Positions 1 to 8,994 of a stretch of 61,506 nt of DNA are shown piece after piece. The stretch spans positions 142,942-204,447 of the forward strand of contig MSGY01000011.1 in NCBI GenBank assembly GCA_001940895.1, read 5' to 3'. Origin of the DNA: Christensenellaceae bacterium Phil10. GTDB lineage: Bacteria; Bacillota; Clostridia; Christensenellales; CAG-917. The translations under genes and the position numbers were made by a program. Every line of letters begins with the position of its first letter. The first letter of the stretch is position 1. A model generated the notes under the pieces. The model worked only from the letters and a program-made list of their open reading frames with translations, was not told the DNA's origin and did no database searches.

Positions 1-277
1 TCGGAAATCTTCTTTCGATATTGACCACCTTTACGTCGTGTATCTCGTTTTCGATATTACGCACCATTTTGCTTTCGCTTAGCGAAAAGATGCTTTTCCC
101 TTTGATAATTCCCGACGCGGCGATAATCTTTTCGGACTCCGCGGCGTCGGCTTTCAACGCGCTTTCGGCGTCGAAATCGACGGTAACCGTCTGAATTCTG
201 AACAAAAATACACCCAAAAGCACAATGACCGCAATAAAAACCAGCCCTGCGATAAGCGCAATGTTTTTTTTACTCAT
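1..277 (-). CDS. ftsQ: Cell division protein FtsQ/DivIB, N-terminal part (cut by window edge)
   Basis: About 92 codons of a gene that runs off the left edge. It begins MSKKNIALIAGLVF, a short charged start followed by one hydrophobic segment (about residues 5-27). The next part, ending near ESKMVRNIENEIHDV, looks like the beginning of a POTRA-type domain. FtsQ/DivIB is a bitopic divisome protein that links FtsL/FtsB to the septal synthase. The ATG at 275-277 overlaps the last codons of murA by 8 nt and has an AAAGGA ribosome site inside murA, so the two are translationally coupled. The call rests on topology and position after murA in the dcw cluster; the diagnostic C-terminal domain is not in the window. 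Confidence 0.75.
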   Translation of the reverse strand, partial: MSKKNIALIAGLVFIAVIVLLGVFLFRIQTVTVDFDAESALKADAAESEKIIAASGIIKGKSIFSLSESKMVRNIENEIHDVKVVNIERRFP

Positions 278-1526
278 TCATGTTTTTCCTTTGAATTTCT
301 GCACCCAGCAACGACAGAATCTCGTCGAGTTTTTCGTATCCCCGGTCGATATGTTTAACGCCGCCTACTACGGTCGTACCCTCCGCGCGCAATCCCGCAA
401 GAACGAGCGCGCTCCCTCCGCGCAAATCGGACGCGCATACTTCGGCGCCGTAAAGTTTTTCAACCCCGCGTACGACGGCAACGTCGCCGCGCACCGTAAT
501 ATCCGCACCCATACGCCTGAGGTCGGGGACGTGTTTGAAACGGGTCTCGAATATATTCTCGACGATAATTCCCGTACCTTCCGAAACGGCATCGAGAGCC
601 ATCAGCTGCGCCTGCATATCCGTAGGAAAGGCAGGATACGGAGACGTCTCGATATCGACCGCTTTGCTTTTTCCGTTGCCGGATACCGTTATTCTATCAC
701 AAAACGCGCGCACCTTGCAAGCGCTTTCGACGAGTTTGGAAGATATGGCGGAAAGGTGTTCGGGAACGACGTTTTCCAGTTCGATTTCGCCGCCCGTCAT
801 CCCTACCGCCGTCATCAGCGTTCCGGCAACTATTCTGTCGGGTATGGGAGTATGCTCGCAACCCGAAAGAGATTCTACTCCGTCTATCGTGACGACAGCG
901 CCGCCCGCCCCTCGGATTTTCGCGCCCATTTTATTCAGCATATCGGCAAGGTCCGCGATTTCGGGTTCCTTCGCCGCGTTTCTGATAGTCGTGCGTCCTT
1001 TGGCGAGCACCGCGGCCATAATAGCGTTTTCGGTAGCACCGACGCTTATTTTGTCCAGCTGGACGTCCGCCCCGCGGATTTCGTCGGACGAGCAGTTTAT
1101 GTATCCCGATTGTTCGTCGATGTTGATATTCAGTTCGCGAAGGGCTTTTACGTGAACGTCGATGGGACGCAATCCTATATCGCACCCGCCCGGGTACGCC
1201 ACCCTCGCCCGCCCGTGTTTTCCGACGAGACTGCCCATTAAGAATACGCTGCTTCTGATTTCCTTTGCGAGAGCTTCGGGTATATTCCCGTTTCTGACCC
1301 CGCCCCATACGGATATGTCGTCGCCCGTTCTCCCGACGCTTACTCCGAGAGATTTCAGTATTTCGAGCATATACCTTACGTCGCTGATATCGGGACAATC
1401 GTGCAGAGTAACCTTTTCGTCAGTCAGCAACGCCCCGGCAAGAAGAGGCAATACGCTGTTTTTGGCACCTTTTATTCTGACTCTTCCGTATAAGCGGTTG
1501 CCGCCGCGGATAATAAATTTTTCCAT
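270..1526 (-). CDS. murA: UDP-N-acetylglucosamine 1-carboxyvinyltransferase MurA
   Basis: Catalyses the first committed step of peptidoglycan precursor synthesis, transferring enolpyruvate from PEP to UDP-GlcNAc in the cytosol. The 418 residues match the family length. The N-terminal substrate motif GAKNSVLPLLAG (20-31) is present, and the catalytic loop YPGGCDIGLRPID places the nucleophilic cysteine at residue 115, the target of fosfomycin in this family. It follows ftsW by 8 nt and precedes ftsQ with an overlap, the Gram-positive dcw arrangement. A second murA copy is common in Firmicutes and is not in this window. Confident assignment. Confidence 0.97.
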   Translation of the reverse strand: MEKFIIRGGNRLYGRVRIKGAKNSVLPLLAGALLTDEKVTLHDCPDISDVRYMLEILKSLGVSVGRTGDDISVWGGVRNGNIPEALAKEIRSSVFLMGSLVGKHGRARVAYPGGCDIGLRPIDVHVKALRELNINIDEQSGYINCSSDEIRGADVQLDKISVGATENAIMAAVLAKGRTTIRNAAKEPEIADLADMLNKMGAKIRGAGGAVVTIDGVESLSGCEHTPIPDRIVAGTLMTAVGMTGGEIELENVVPEHLSAISSKLVESACKVRAFCDRITVSGNGKSKAVDIETSPYPAFPTDMQAQLMALDAVSEGTGIIVENIFETRFKHVPDLRRMGADITVRGDVAVVRGVEKLYGAEVCASDLRGGSALVLAGLRAEGTTVVGGVKHIDRGYEKLDEILSLLGAEIQRKNMNE

Positions 1527-1534
1527 AATTCATA

Positions 1535-2638
1535 TTACTGTTTCAACGCGGTTTTTTGTGAATGTGCGTCGGGTCCGGCGCACGCGGCAAGCGCGCCTGT
1601 CGCGCACATAAAGGCCACGAGACTGCTGCCCCCCGCGCTGACGAACGGCAACGGCAACCCCGTAGGAGGTATGGCTCCTCCCACTACCGCAAAATTCACC
1701 ACTGCCTGAACCGCTATGACGGCGACTATTCCCGATGCGAGATAGCATTTGTAACGGGTGTCGGCCGACGCGGCGATTTTTACGCCGGCATATATCAGCA
1801 CGCAGAATATAGCGGCAAGAATAACCACTCCGACAAATCCCGTTTCCTCGCCGATTACCGACAATACGAAATCGCTTTCCGAAAAAGGCAGAAAAAGGTA
1901 TTTTTGTCTGCTGTTACCGAATCCCACTCCGAACCAGCCTCCGTTGCCGAGCGCGTAATAACTCTGAATCAGCTGATATCCCTCGGCTTTCGGATTCTCC
2001 CACGGGTCTATAAAAGCGATAAGTCTTTTAAGCCTGTAAGGCTCGGCGATTATGAGCGCGGGAACCGCCAAAACAACGGGAGCGAGCACCGCGGCGAACT
2101 TTTTGGTTTTAAGTCCTCCCAGATAAAGCATAATAAGCATTACGGCGCCGACGCACACGGTAATCGACATATTTGGCTCGAGAATAATCAAAATACAGGA
2201 AAAAACGCCGAAAAACAGTAAAATTAAAAGATTTTTTGTATCATTTATATTTTTTTCCGTCATAAAAGCCGCCGCAAAAGCCACGAATCCGAATTTAGCG
2301 TATTCGGACGGCTGAACCGTAAAAAATCCCAGATTTATCCATCTTTTCGCGCCGTAACTTTCAACTCCCAGTCCGGGCACGAATACGAGCGCCAGAAGAA
2401 TAAGGGATACAATCATCAAAGGATATTTCGCTTTTTTCGATTTTTCTATATCGAAAGCGCGAAACGCAAACATCGCGAAAAGCCCCGCCGCAAACGCTAT
2501 CGCCTGTTTTTTAACGTAAAAAAAAGCGTCCCCCGCGTTTATCGCGGCGGAATAGGAAGACGCGCTGTATATGAATGCAATACCGATAAGCGACAGCGCG
2601 ACGGCCGAGGCGTATACGGCGACCACGTGTCTGTTCAT
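1535..2638 (-). CDS. ftsW: SEDS-family peptidoglycan polymerase FtsW
   Basis: A 367-residue polytopic membrane protein with about ten hydrophobic segments and the SEDS signature blocks GAKRWINLG and VQPSEYAKF near residues 105-125 and PLPFVSAGGSS near the C-terminus. SEDS proteins are glycosyltransferases that polymerise lipid II together with a class B PBP; FtsW works with FtsI at the septum. Position between murD and murA in the dcw cluster favours FtsW over RodA or SpoVE, although sequence alone separates these paralogues poorly. The start ATG overlaps the murD stop as ATGA (4 nt). Confidence 0.93.
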   Translation of the reverse strand: MNRHVVAVYASAVALSLIGIAFIYSASSYSAAINAGDAFFYVKKQAIAFAAGLFAMFAFRAFDIEKSKKAKYPLMIVSLILLALVFVPGLGVESYGAKRWINLGFFTVQPSEYAKFGFVAFAAAFMTEKNINDTKNLLILLFFGVFSCILIILEPNMSITVCVGAVMLIMLYLGGLKTKKFAAVLAPVVLAVPALIIAEPYRLKRLIAFIDPWENPKAEGYQLIQSYYALGNGGWFGVGFGNSRQKYLFLPFSESDFVLSVIGEETGFVGVVILAAIFCVLIYAGVKIAASADTRYKCYLASGIVAVIAVQAVVNFAVVGGAIPPTGLPLPFVSAGGSSLVAFMCATGALAACAGPDAHSQKTALKQ

Positions 2639-3936
2639 AAATCGCAGAACAGTTCGTCGAAGGCTTTCCCTCTCGCCGCATAATCGGCGTATCGGTCGAA
2701 AGACGACGACGCGGGCGAAAACAGAACGTTATCCGCATGCACGAGCACGCTTTCCTTTACGCATTCCGAAAGCGTGCGCCTGTACGTAATACCGTAAAAT
2801 CCCGCACTCAGCGCGCCGTCCATTATTTCCCGCGAGTTTTCGCCGGTTACGAATACGTGAACGACGTTTTTCGGCAGTTTTTCAAACAAATACCCGAAAT
2901 TTTCGCCCTTACTGCGCCCTCCGAGTATAAGAACGGTATTTTCCGAAAGACATTTCGCGCTTGCGAGTGTTGCGGAAACGTTGGTTCCCTTGCTGTCGTT
3001 ATAGAATTTTTTGCCTCTTTTCTCCCCGAGATAAGTCATACGATAAGGCGGCGATACGAAACTTTTCAAACTCTTTCTTATTATTTCGGGATGCACTCCT
3101 CTCGCCATGCAGACGGTCGTTGCGGCAAGCGCGTTTTCCAGATTGAATCCCGCGCACGCGCTCAGTTCCCCGCACGACGCGATATGTATTCTCCGACTGT
3201 CCGAAAAATATATTTCCCCGTCTTCGAGATATGTTCCCCTGACTTTTTTGTTTTTACTGAAGAAAAACAGGTCCGACTTCACTCCTTCCGATATTTTTAC
3301 CGACGTCTCGTCGTCGGCGTTTATTACCGCAATATCTTTCGGAATCTGGTTTTCGAAAATTCTCGCTTTGATTTTTGCGTAATTCTCCGCCGACCCGTGC
3401 CTGTCGAGATGGTCGGAAGTCACGTTTGTCAGAACGGCGGCGTCGGGCGAAAACCTTTTTATCGTTTCCAGCTGAAAACTGCTTACTTCCGTTACCGCAA
3501 CGTCGGACGGCGACAATTTACCGACCTTTTCGGACAGAGGAATGCCGATATTGCCGAGAGCGTAAGCCCTCTCTCCCGCACCGTTAAGAATATCGGTTAT
3601 CATAAGCGTCACGGTGGTTTTGCCGTTGGTACCCGTGACCGCTATCAGTTCGGAATCGAGAAAATCCGACGCAAGTTCGGTTTCCCCTATTACTATTCCC
3701 CTTTTTACCGCTTCGCGAAGTTCGGGTTTTCCGACGGGAACCGCAGGACTGAGTACGACAAGGTCGCATTCTTTCGAAAAGGAAGCGTCGGGTACGGCGG
3801 TTGTGTTTTCGGGTACCATAATCCCGTTATCGTCGCAGACGTACACTTCGGCTCCCGAACGAAGCAGAAGATTTACCGCGGCAAGTCCGCTTTTTGCAAG
3901 CCCGTAAACGAGCACTTTTTTGTTTTTTAAATTCAT
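2635..3936 (-). CDS. murD: UDP-N-acetylmuramoylalanine--D-glutamate ligase MurD
   Basis: Cytosolic Mur ligase that adds D-glutamate to UDP-MurNAc-L-Ala. The 433 residues carry an N-terminal Rossmann-like domain (VLVYGLAKSGLAAVNLL, 9-25), the ATP-binding P-loop TGTNGKTTVT (about 98-107) and the central-domain block TNVTSDHLDRHG. Length is typical. It starts 1 nt after mraY ends and overlaps ftsW by 4 nt, so the order mraY-murD-ftsW is tightly coupled. Nothing odd was seen. Confidence 0.96.
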   Translation of the reverse strand: MNLKNKKVLVYGLAKSGLAAVNLLLRSGAEVYVCDDNGIMVPENTTAVPDASFSKECDLVVLSPAVPVGKPELREAVKRGIVIGETELASDFLDSELIAVTGTNGKTTVTLMITDILNGAGERAYALGNIGIPLSEKVGKLSPSDVAVTEVSSFQLETIKRFSPDAAVLTNVTSDHLDRHGSAENYAKIKARIFENQIPKDIAVINADDETSVKISEGVKSDLFFFSKNKKVRGTYLEDGEIYFSDSRRIHIASCGELSACAGFNLENALAATTVCMARGVHPEIIRKSLKSFVSPPYRMTYLGEKRGKKFYNDSKGTNVSATLASAKCLSENTVLILGGRSKGENFGYLFEKLPKNVVHVFVTGENSREIMDGALSAGFYGITYRRTLSECVKESVLVHADNVLFSPASSSFDRYADYAARGKAFDELFCDL

Positions 3937-3937
3937 A

Positions 3938-4936
3938 TCACACCCTGGAAACGAGACTTAACGACGAAAACAGCAGAGTGATTATCGCATACCTGCACAC
4001 GACGTTCCATTCCGGAATTCCTTTCTTTTCGAGATGGTGATGGTAAGGCGCCATAAGAAAAACCCGCTTTTTCGTCAGCTTAAAACAGATAACCTGCACT
4101 ATTACTGATATGCAAGACACAACGAACATTATGCCCGATATCGCTATTGAAAAGGGATTTCCGGTAAAAACCGCAACCGTAGCGACCGCGCTTCCGAGAG
4201 CCAGACTTCCCGTGTCGCCCATCATAATCTTCGCGGGATTGAAATTAAACCACAAAAACGCCGCAAGACTTCCCGTTAGACACGCGCTCAGAACGGCCAT
4301 GCCCGATACCTCGCCCGCATTCATTACGTTGCCGGAACTGCTAAGTCCCGCGGTTTCGGCAAGAGCGATAAAGAAAAACCCGACGAAATATATCAGAGAT
4401 ACCGTTCCCGCAAGGCCGTCCAGTCCGTCGGTCAGATTCACGGCATTCGTCGTTGCAAGATATACGAATATCGTAAAGGGTATTATTCCCCACGATAAGT
4501 CCGCGGTCCTTCCCGAAAACGGAAGATTTATCGTACTGCCCGTAACGGGATTTTTGTAAACGAAAACGGCGGCTATTACCGCAAGCCCCAACTGTCCTAT
4601 GATTTTCTGATAAGGTTTGAGGCCCAGATTATCGTGCGTTCTGATTTTAATAAAATCGTCCAGAAAACCGAGGAGGCCGTATCCGAGCATCAGCAATACC
4701 GCAACGAGCGTCAGCTTTCCGTATCCCGCTGAAAGAGCAACCGCCGCAACGGGGACGATAAATATAAAACCGCCCATCGTGGGAGTTCCCTCTTTTTTGC
4801 TGTGTTGTTCGACGTATCCCAGAATTACCTGGCCGGCTTTCAGTTTTTTCATAATTTTTATCGTAAGCGGAGCGATAATCATCGAAAAAAGGAACGACGC
4901 CGCAAAAGCGATAAAACATCTTATAGGAAAAGTCAC
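3938..4936 (-). CDS. mraY: Phospho-N-acetylmuramoyl-pentapeptide transferase MraY
   Basis: Integral membrane enzyme that transfers phospho-MurNAc-pentapeptide to undecaprenyl phosphate to make lipid I. The 332 residues contain about ten membrane segments and the family motifs GTPTMGG (50-56), FLDDFIK with the paired aspartates, NLTDGLDGLA, MGDTGSLALG and PYHHHLEKKG. The start is GTG at 4934-4936, inside the murE stop (GTGA, 4-nt overlap), with the ribosome site GGTGA in the last murE codons; no ATG gives a better fit to the conserved N-terminus. Confidence 0.96.
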   Translation of the reverse strand: MTFPIRCFIAFAASFLFSMIIAPLTIKIMKKLKAGQVILGYVEQHSKKEGTPTMGGFIFIVPVAAVALSAGYGKLTLVAVLLMLGYGLLGFLDDFIKIRTHDNLGLKPYQKIIGQLGLAVIAAVFVYKNPVTGSTINLPFSGRTADLSWGIIPFTIFVYLATTNAVNLTDGLDGLAGTVSLIYFVGFFFIALAETAGLSSSGNVMNAGEVSGMAVLSACLTGSLAAFLWFNFNPAKIMMGDTGSLALGSAVATVAVFTGNPFSIAISGIMFVVSCISVIVQVICFKLTKKRVFLMAPYHHHLEKKGIPEWNVVCRYAIITLLFSSLSLVSRV

Positions 4937-6378
4937 TTTTCACCTCTCGATAAAAGAAGAGCTTCGTCGACGTCGGAATATTTTATACGCCTGTCTCCGC
5001 GCTCTATGTACTTTTCCGCTCCCTTTCCGGCAACGACGAGAACGTCTCCGTCGCAAAGAAGGCCTGCGGCGTATTCCACCGCTTCTCTTCTGTCCGGAAC
5101 GATTTCGAAATTTCCGCTCTCCCTCATTCCGCCCGCGATATCGGCGATTATTTCCGACGGCGCTTCCCGACGACTGTTGTCCTCGGTAAGTATTACCCGG
5201 TCGGCAAGTCTTGCGGCGATTTTCCCCATCAAAGGTCTTTTGATTTTATCCCTTTCGCCGCCGCAACCGAATACAAGCACCACTTTCCCTTCCGAAATCT
5301 CCCTCGCGGCGTCAAGCAATTTCTCGAGGCCGTCGGGAGTATGAGCAAAATCGACGATTATTTTTGCGTTTTTATAATTAAAAACGTTAAATCTGCCGGG
5401 TATGGGCGGTAATTTTTGTAAATTTTCGCAAATTACGGGCATCGGCACTTTCAGCAATTTAACGAGCGTAATCGCCGCAATTGCATTGTAAACGTTGTAT
5501 TTTCCGTACATAGGCAGAAACATTTCGTATATTTCGTCGAAAACGTTGACGATAAACGACGTTCCTCCCTCTTTTCTTTCGATATCGAGCGCAAATACGT
5601 CGGACGGCTCGTCGATTCCGTAAGTAATTATCGGAATTTCTGCGCTTTTATATAACTCTCTGCCCAGAACGTCGTCGGAATTTATTATTGCGCTTTTCGT
5701 ATTCTCTTTTTTAAAAAATGACAATTTTGTGTCGTAATAATGCCGAAAATCGCAAAAATAATCCAGATGGTCCTCTGAAATGTTGGTAAAAATGCTAATA
5801 TCGCTCGTAATTCCGTAAAGTCTGTCCTGCGCTATCGCGTGTGCCGAAACTTCCATAATCGCTATTTCGACTCCCGCCCGTACCATTCTCGCCAGAATGC
5901 GGTTTATAACGTAGGAATCGGGGGTAGTCAGGTCTGTTTCGTGCTTTTCGTCGAGGATTTTATATCCCAAAGTACCGATAACGCCCGTTTTATACCCCAC
6001 CTTTTTCAAAAGGTGTTCCGTCATATAGGAAGTCGTCGTTTTGCCGTTCGTTCCGATAATTGTTACAATTTTTAGTTTTTTATGAGGGTTTTCAAAGAAA
6101 TTCTGACATATTTTGCTGTAAGCGCGCCTCGAATTTGTAACAATTGCCGTCGGAAGACTGCTTTCCGTTTCTCTTTCCGCAACAATTGCCGCCGCGCCCA
6201 GCATCTGCGCTTCGAGAGCATGCGCGTGTCCGTCGTCCTCCGCACCGCCCATACATACGAACAAGTCGCCCTCCTTTACTTTGCGACTGTCATTCGAAAC
6301 GCCCTTAATTTTCAATCCCGATATATCCGCGACGCTGTCGTAGGCAACGCCGTCGAGAAGTTTGGAAAAAGTGACCAT
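4933..6378 (-). CDS. murE: UDP-MurNAc-tripeptide synthetase MurE
   Basis: Adds the third stem-peptide residue to UDP-MurNAc-L-Ala-D-Glu. The 481 residues show the P-loop GTNGKTTTSYM (about 109-119), the lysine-containing YDTKLSFF block (the carbamylated lysine of Mur ligases) and a C-terminal ligase domain. The specificity loop reads EDNSRREAP where meso-DAP enzymes usually have DNPR, so DAP is the likely substrate but the proline is replaced by serine. ATG at 6376-6378 follows a GAGGTGA ribosome site. It has its own promoter and sits downstream of a terminator after ftsI, so it heads the second half of the dcw cluster. Confidence 0.95.
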   Translation of the reverse strand: MVTFSKLLDGVAYDSVADISGLKIKGVSNDSRKVKEGDLFVCMGGAEDDGHAHALEAQMLGAAAIVAERETESSLPTAIVTNSRRAYSKICQNFFENPHKKLKIVTIIGTNGKTTTSYMTEHLLKKVGYKTGVIGTLGYKILDEKHETDLTTPDSYVINRILARMVRAGVEIAIMEVSAHAIAQDRLYGITSDISIFTNISEDHLDYFCDFRHYYDTKLSFFKKENTKSAIINSDDVLGRELYKSAEIPIITYGIDEPSDVFALDIERKEGGTSFIVNVFDEIYEMFLPMYGKYNVYNAIAAITLVKLLKVPMPVICENLQKLPPIPGRFNVFNYKNAKIIVDFAHTPDGLEKLLDAAREISEGKVVLVFGCGGERDKIKRPLMGKIAARLADRVILTEDNSRREAPSEIIADIAGGMRESGNFEIVPDRREAVEYAAGLLCDGDVLVVAGKGAEKYIERGDRRIKYSDVDEALLLSRGEK

Positions 6379-6389
6379 TTTTCACCTCG

Positions 6390-6410
6390 AATATTTATTT
6401 AATAAATATT
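6390..6410. promoter_or_regulatory. Perfect 10-bp palindrome over the murE promoter -10/start site
   Basis: Arms AATATTTATT (6390-6399) and AATAAATATT (6401-6410) are exact reverse complements around one central T. The palindrome overlaps the predicted -10 box (6406-6411) and transcription start. It is AT-rich and lies where a repressor would block RNA polymerase; an operator role is inferred, and it could also be a weak hairpin at the mRNA 5' end. Confidence 0.45.
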
Positions 6411-6434
6411 ATCATTGCGGTTTTCTTATTACAA
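6406..6434 (-). promoter_or_regulatory. Sigma-A-type promoter of murE
   Basis: On the minus strand, -35 TTGTAA (6429-6434), a 17-bp spacer and -10 TAATAT (6406-6411) lie about 28 nt upstream of the murE start. It follows an intrinsic terminator, so murE and downstream genes can be transcribed independently of mraZ-ftsI. Confidence 0.65.
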
Positions 6435-6499
6435 CAGATAGGTAAAATTAGTCACTTAGCGACATTTTTTTCAACTTGTTTTTGCGGCGGCGCAATACG

Positions 6500-6528
6500 A
6501 AAAAATCCCGCCCCGGCATGAGGCGGAA
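6500..6528 (-). terminator. Intrinsic terminator after ftsI
   Basis: Read on the minus strand, a 7-bp stem TTCCGCC/GGCGGGA (one G-U pair) with a 9-nt loop is followed by six T residues (complement of A run 6500-6505). It lies about 25 nt after the ftsI stop, inside the dcw cluster. Confidence 0.7.
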
Positions 6529-6553
6529 CTTTTACCTATATAAACCGCAAACG

Positions 6554-8314
6554 TCAATATTCGTATTCGTACGGGTCGAAGGGTTTCGACGTAATCTTCT
6601 CTTCCTCTCCCGTAAACTCGGGCGCGATTTCATAGTAATCGAAGATTCCCCTCATGATTTTTTTTACGTACGGAGCGGCAACAACGCTTCCGTAATAAGC
6701 GCCCTGCGGTTCGTCTACGATAAACAATACCAGAGCTTCGGTTTTTTCATAAAGCTCGAATCCGAGAAAACTCGATATGTATTTTCCCTGCGCTATCGCT
6801 CCGTTTTCGTATTTCTGAGCCGTTCCCGTTTTTCCTCCTATCCTGTAACCGGGAATATACGCTCCTTTTCCGCTGCCGTCCGTAACTACTCCGTACAGAA
6901 TTTCGTCCAGTTTCAGAGACGTTTCTTTCGATATTACGTTTCGTTTTACCGACGGAGAATTTTCTTTTATTACCCTTCCCGAATGGTCTACGATACTCGA
7001 CATAACGTACGGCGTTATAAGATTGCCGCCGTTTATCGCACACGCCGCGGCTACCGCAAGTTCCATAGGCGTAAGCGCTACCGCCTGCCCGAAACCTATA
7101 CGGGCAAGGTCCACGTTTTTTACCGAGGCCTCCGCAAGCATAAGCCCCGAAGTTTCGCCGGCTACGTCTATTCCCGTTCTGGAATTTACCCCGAATTGTC
7201 TCAGATATTCGTAAAATTTTTCTTTCCCCACGGCAAGCGCGGAATCCATAAAAACGCAGTTGCAGCTGTTTCTTACTCCCTCTGCGAAAGTCTGGCTTCC
7301 GTGTCCTTTCGAACGCCAGCACTTTATTTTTTTTCCGTCTACCACGCGGCTGCCCGCGCAGAAAAACCGATGACTGTCAGAGAAAGCCTTTTCTTCGAGC
7401 GCAATGGCGGAAGTCAGTATTTTAAAGGTGCTTCCCGGTTCGTAAACGGACGAAACCATCGTGTTTTTACTGTATTGAAACAAAGCGGACAAGTCGTTTC
7501 GCGGGACGTTGTTCAGGTCGTACGACGGACTCTCCGCCATAGCGAGCACCTCGCCCGTAACGGGATTCATCACGAGACACGACACTCTTTTGGCACCCGT
7601 TGCGAGCATAGCCTCGTCGATGACGTTTTCAACTATGCATTGAATATAAAAATCCACCGTCAGATTGATATCGTCGCCCGAAACCGACGGGACGTAATAC
7701 CTGCCGTTTCCTATTGCGCGCCCGACGAGGTCCGCCTCGGTAAGAACGCTGCCGTTTTCGCCGGTAAGATAGGAATCGTAATATGCCTCGAGTCCGCTCT
7801 GTCCCTGCAAATCCACGTTCGTAAAACCGAGAACCTGCGTCATGAAATCGCCGTAAGGATAATACCTCATTCCGTCTTCGGAAAAATATATTCCTTTCAG
7901 ATTCTTTTTTACGATTGCAAGCATTTTCTCTTTTTCCAGTTTTTTCGCAACCGTAATTTCGCTTACGCCCTTGCCCGTTATTTTCGCGTAAAGCTTGTCG
8001 TAATCGGCGCCCGCGTAATCGGAAAGAACACCGGCAACAGCGGCGGCGTCTTCGACGGCGTTCGGCCTGACGTAAACGGTATATCTCGTCGAAGTATCCG
8101 CAAGAGTGACGCCGTTTCTGTCGTATATTCCGCCGCGCCGCGCAGTCAGCGGTAAATCCCTGTACCACTGCTCTCCCGCGCGCGCTTTCAGTTTTTGCGA
8201 CGATATCACCTGCACGTACAGAAATTTGAAAAGTACCGCGACAAAGAAAAAGACTATTAACGAAAATACCGTTAATAGCCTTTGTTTGGGGTTATATATT
8301 AGGTTATTGTTCAA
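6554..8314 (-). CDS. ftsI: Class B penicillin-binding protein (FtsI/PBP2B-like transpeptidase)
   Basis: Septal transpeptidase that cross-links peptidoglycan. The 586 residues comprise a short cytoplasmic tail, one membrane anchor (about 14-35), a PBP dimerisation domain (RRGGIYDRNG near 60) and a transpeptidase domain with the catalytic motifs EPGSTFK (SxxK), NSCN (SxN) and GGKTGTAQKY (KTG). No PASTA domains follow, unlike many PBP2B/SpoVD proteins. The start used is TTG at 8312-8314, with AAGGAG 11 nt upstream; no ATG precedes the membrane anchor. Position after the ftsL-like gene supports FtsI. SpoVD is the main alternative. Confidence 0.92.
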   Translation of the reverse strand: MNNNLIYNPKQRLLTVFSLIVFFFVAVLFKFLYVQVISSQKLKARAGEQWYRDLPLTARRGGIYDRNGVTLADTSTRYTVYVRPNAVEDAAAVAGVLSDYAGADYDKLYAKITGKGVSEITVAKKLEKEKMLAIVKKNLKGIYFSEDGMRYYPYGDFMTQVLGFTNVDLQGQSGLEAYYDSYLTGENGSVLTEADLVGRAIGNGRYYVPSVSGDDINLTVDFYIQCIVENVIDEAMLATGAKRVSCLVMNPVTGEVLAMAESPSYDLNNVPRNDLSALFQYSKNTMVSSVYEPGSTFKILTSAIALEEKAFSDSHRFFCAGSRVVDGKKIKCWRSKGHGSQTFAEGVRNSCNCVFMDSALAVGKEKFYEYLRQFGVNSRTGIDVAGETSGLMLAEASVKNVDLARIGFGQAVALTPMELAVAAACAINGGNLITPYVMSSIVDHSGRVIKENSPSVKRNVISKETSLKLDEILYGVVTDGSGKGAYIPGYRIGGKTGTAQKYENGAIAQGKYISSFLGFELYEKTEALVLFIVDEPQGAYYGSVVAAPYVKKIMRGIFDYYEIAPEFTGEEEKITSKPFDPYEYEY

Positions 8315-8329
8315 AAATAGGTTTTCTCC

Positions 8330-8941
8330 TTATTCGCCCATTTTATCGAGGGTTTTGTCAAACCAGTTCGTCCGGGCTTCAACAGTATTATACGGAGACG
8401 CAGCGAAATTTAGACCCTTTTCGTTTACTTCGTATACGCTGCTGACCGCGGCTGCGCCGGCGTCGGGTTCGCCGGAAGGAGTATTTATGAGTTCCGCGTT
8501 AACGATAACGAGCGTAACTATCAGAAGAACAACCGCAAGATATACGGCCATAATTACTTTACCCTGCGTGCTGAGTTTTTTCGACGCTTTTCTTTTAATC
8601 TGAGCGCGAGGCTGACTCTCTCTGAGTCGCATGGGTTCGAATACTTCGGGCGCCGCCGAATAATTGTTTTCGATAGAGTTGCGGCTTACCGTATTGGTAT
8701 TGAGTCTGTTCCACAAATCTTCGCGGGCGGGGTCGGAAACCTGCGGCTGATACATACGGGGTTCGGCCTGACGGGGCATGGGTCTCTGCGTTACTACGTC
8801 TGCCGACGCGTAATGGTCGTACATCTGCTGACTGCGTCCGAGACGCGCGTCGAAACTGGGTACCTGTCTGTCGGCGCCGTACGTAAAATCTCTGTTGTCG
8901 ATTTCTTCTCTTAATCCTTCGCGGTTAATGGTTCCTAACAT
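8330..8941 (-). CDS. FtsL-like bitopic membrane protein in the dcw cluster
   Basis: A 203-residue protein with a long, polar, glutamine- and arginine-rich N-terminal half (1-118), a basic stretch QIKRKASKK, one membrane segment (about 130-150) and a short outer part of about 55 residues. It sits exactly where ftsL lies (between rsmH and ftsI), and the topology fits, but FtsL is normally about 110-120 residues with a longer extracytoplasmic coiled coil. I infer a divisome scaffold role from position only. The outside part here is too short and not obviously heptad-patterned, so it could be a lineage-specific replacement. Confidence 0.55.
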   Translation of the reverse strand: MLGTINREGLREEIDNRDFTYGADRQVPSFDARLGRSQQMYDHYASADVVTQRPMPRQAEPRMYQPQVSDPAREDLWNRLNTNTVSRNSIENNYSAAPEVFEPMRLRESQPRAQIKRKASKKLSTQGKVIMAVYLAVVLLIVTLVIVNAELINTPSGEPDAGAAAVSSVYEVNEKGLNFAASPYNTVEARTNWFDKTLDKMGE

Positions 8942-8994
8942 TTCCCTTTCCTCACTTTATTTTCTTTTACTCAAAATTATATTTATGACCGATA

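Noticed and set aside
6476-8155. Long open frame on the plus strand opposite ftsI (559 codons)
   Set aside because: The minus-strand gene has full PBP motifs. The opposite frame has no ribosome site and an arginine/phenylalanine-rich translation with no domain, typical of antisense shadows in this codon usage. Similar frames at 225-1241, 2737-3930, 17071-18417, 46025-47182 and 29088-30071 were rejected for the same reason.
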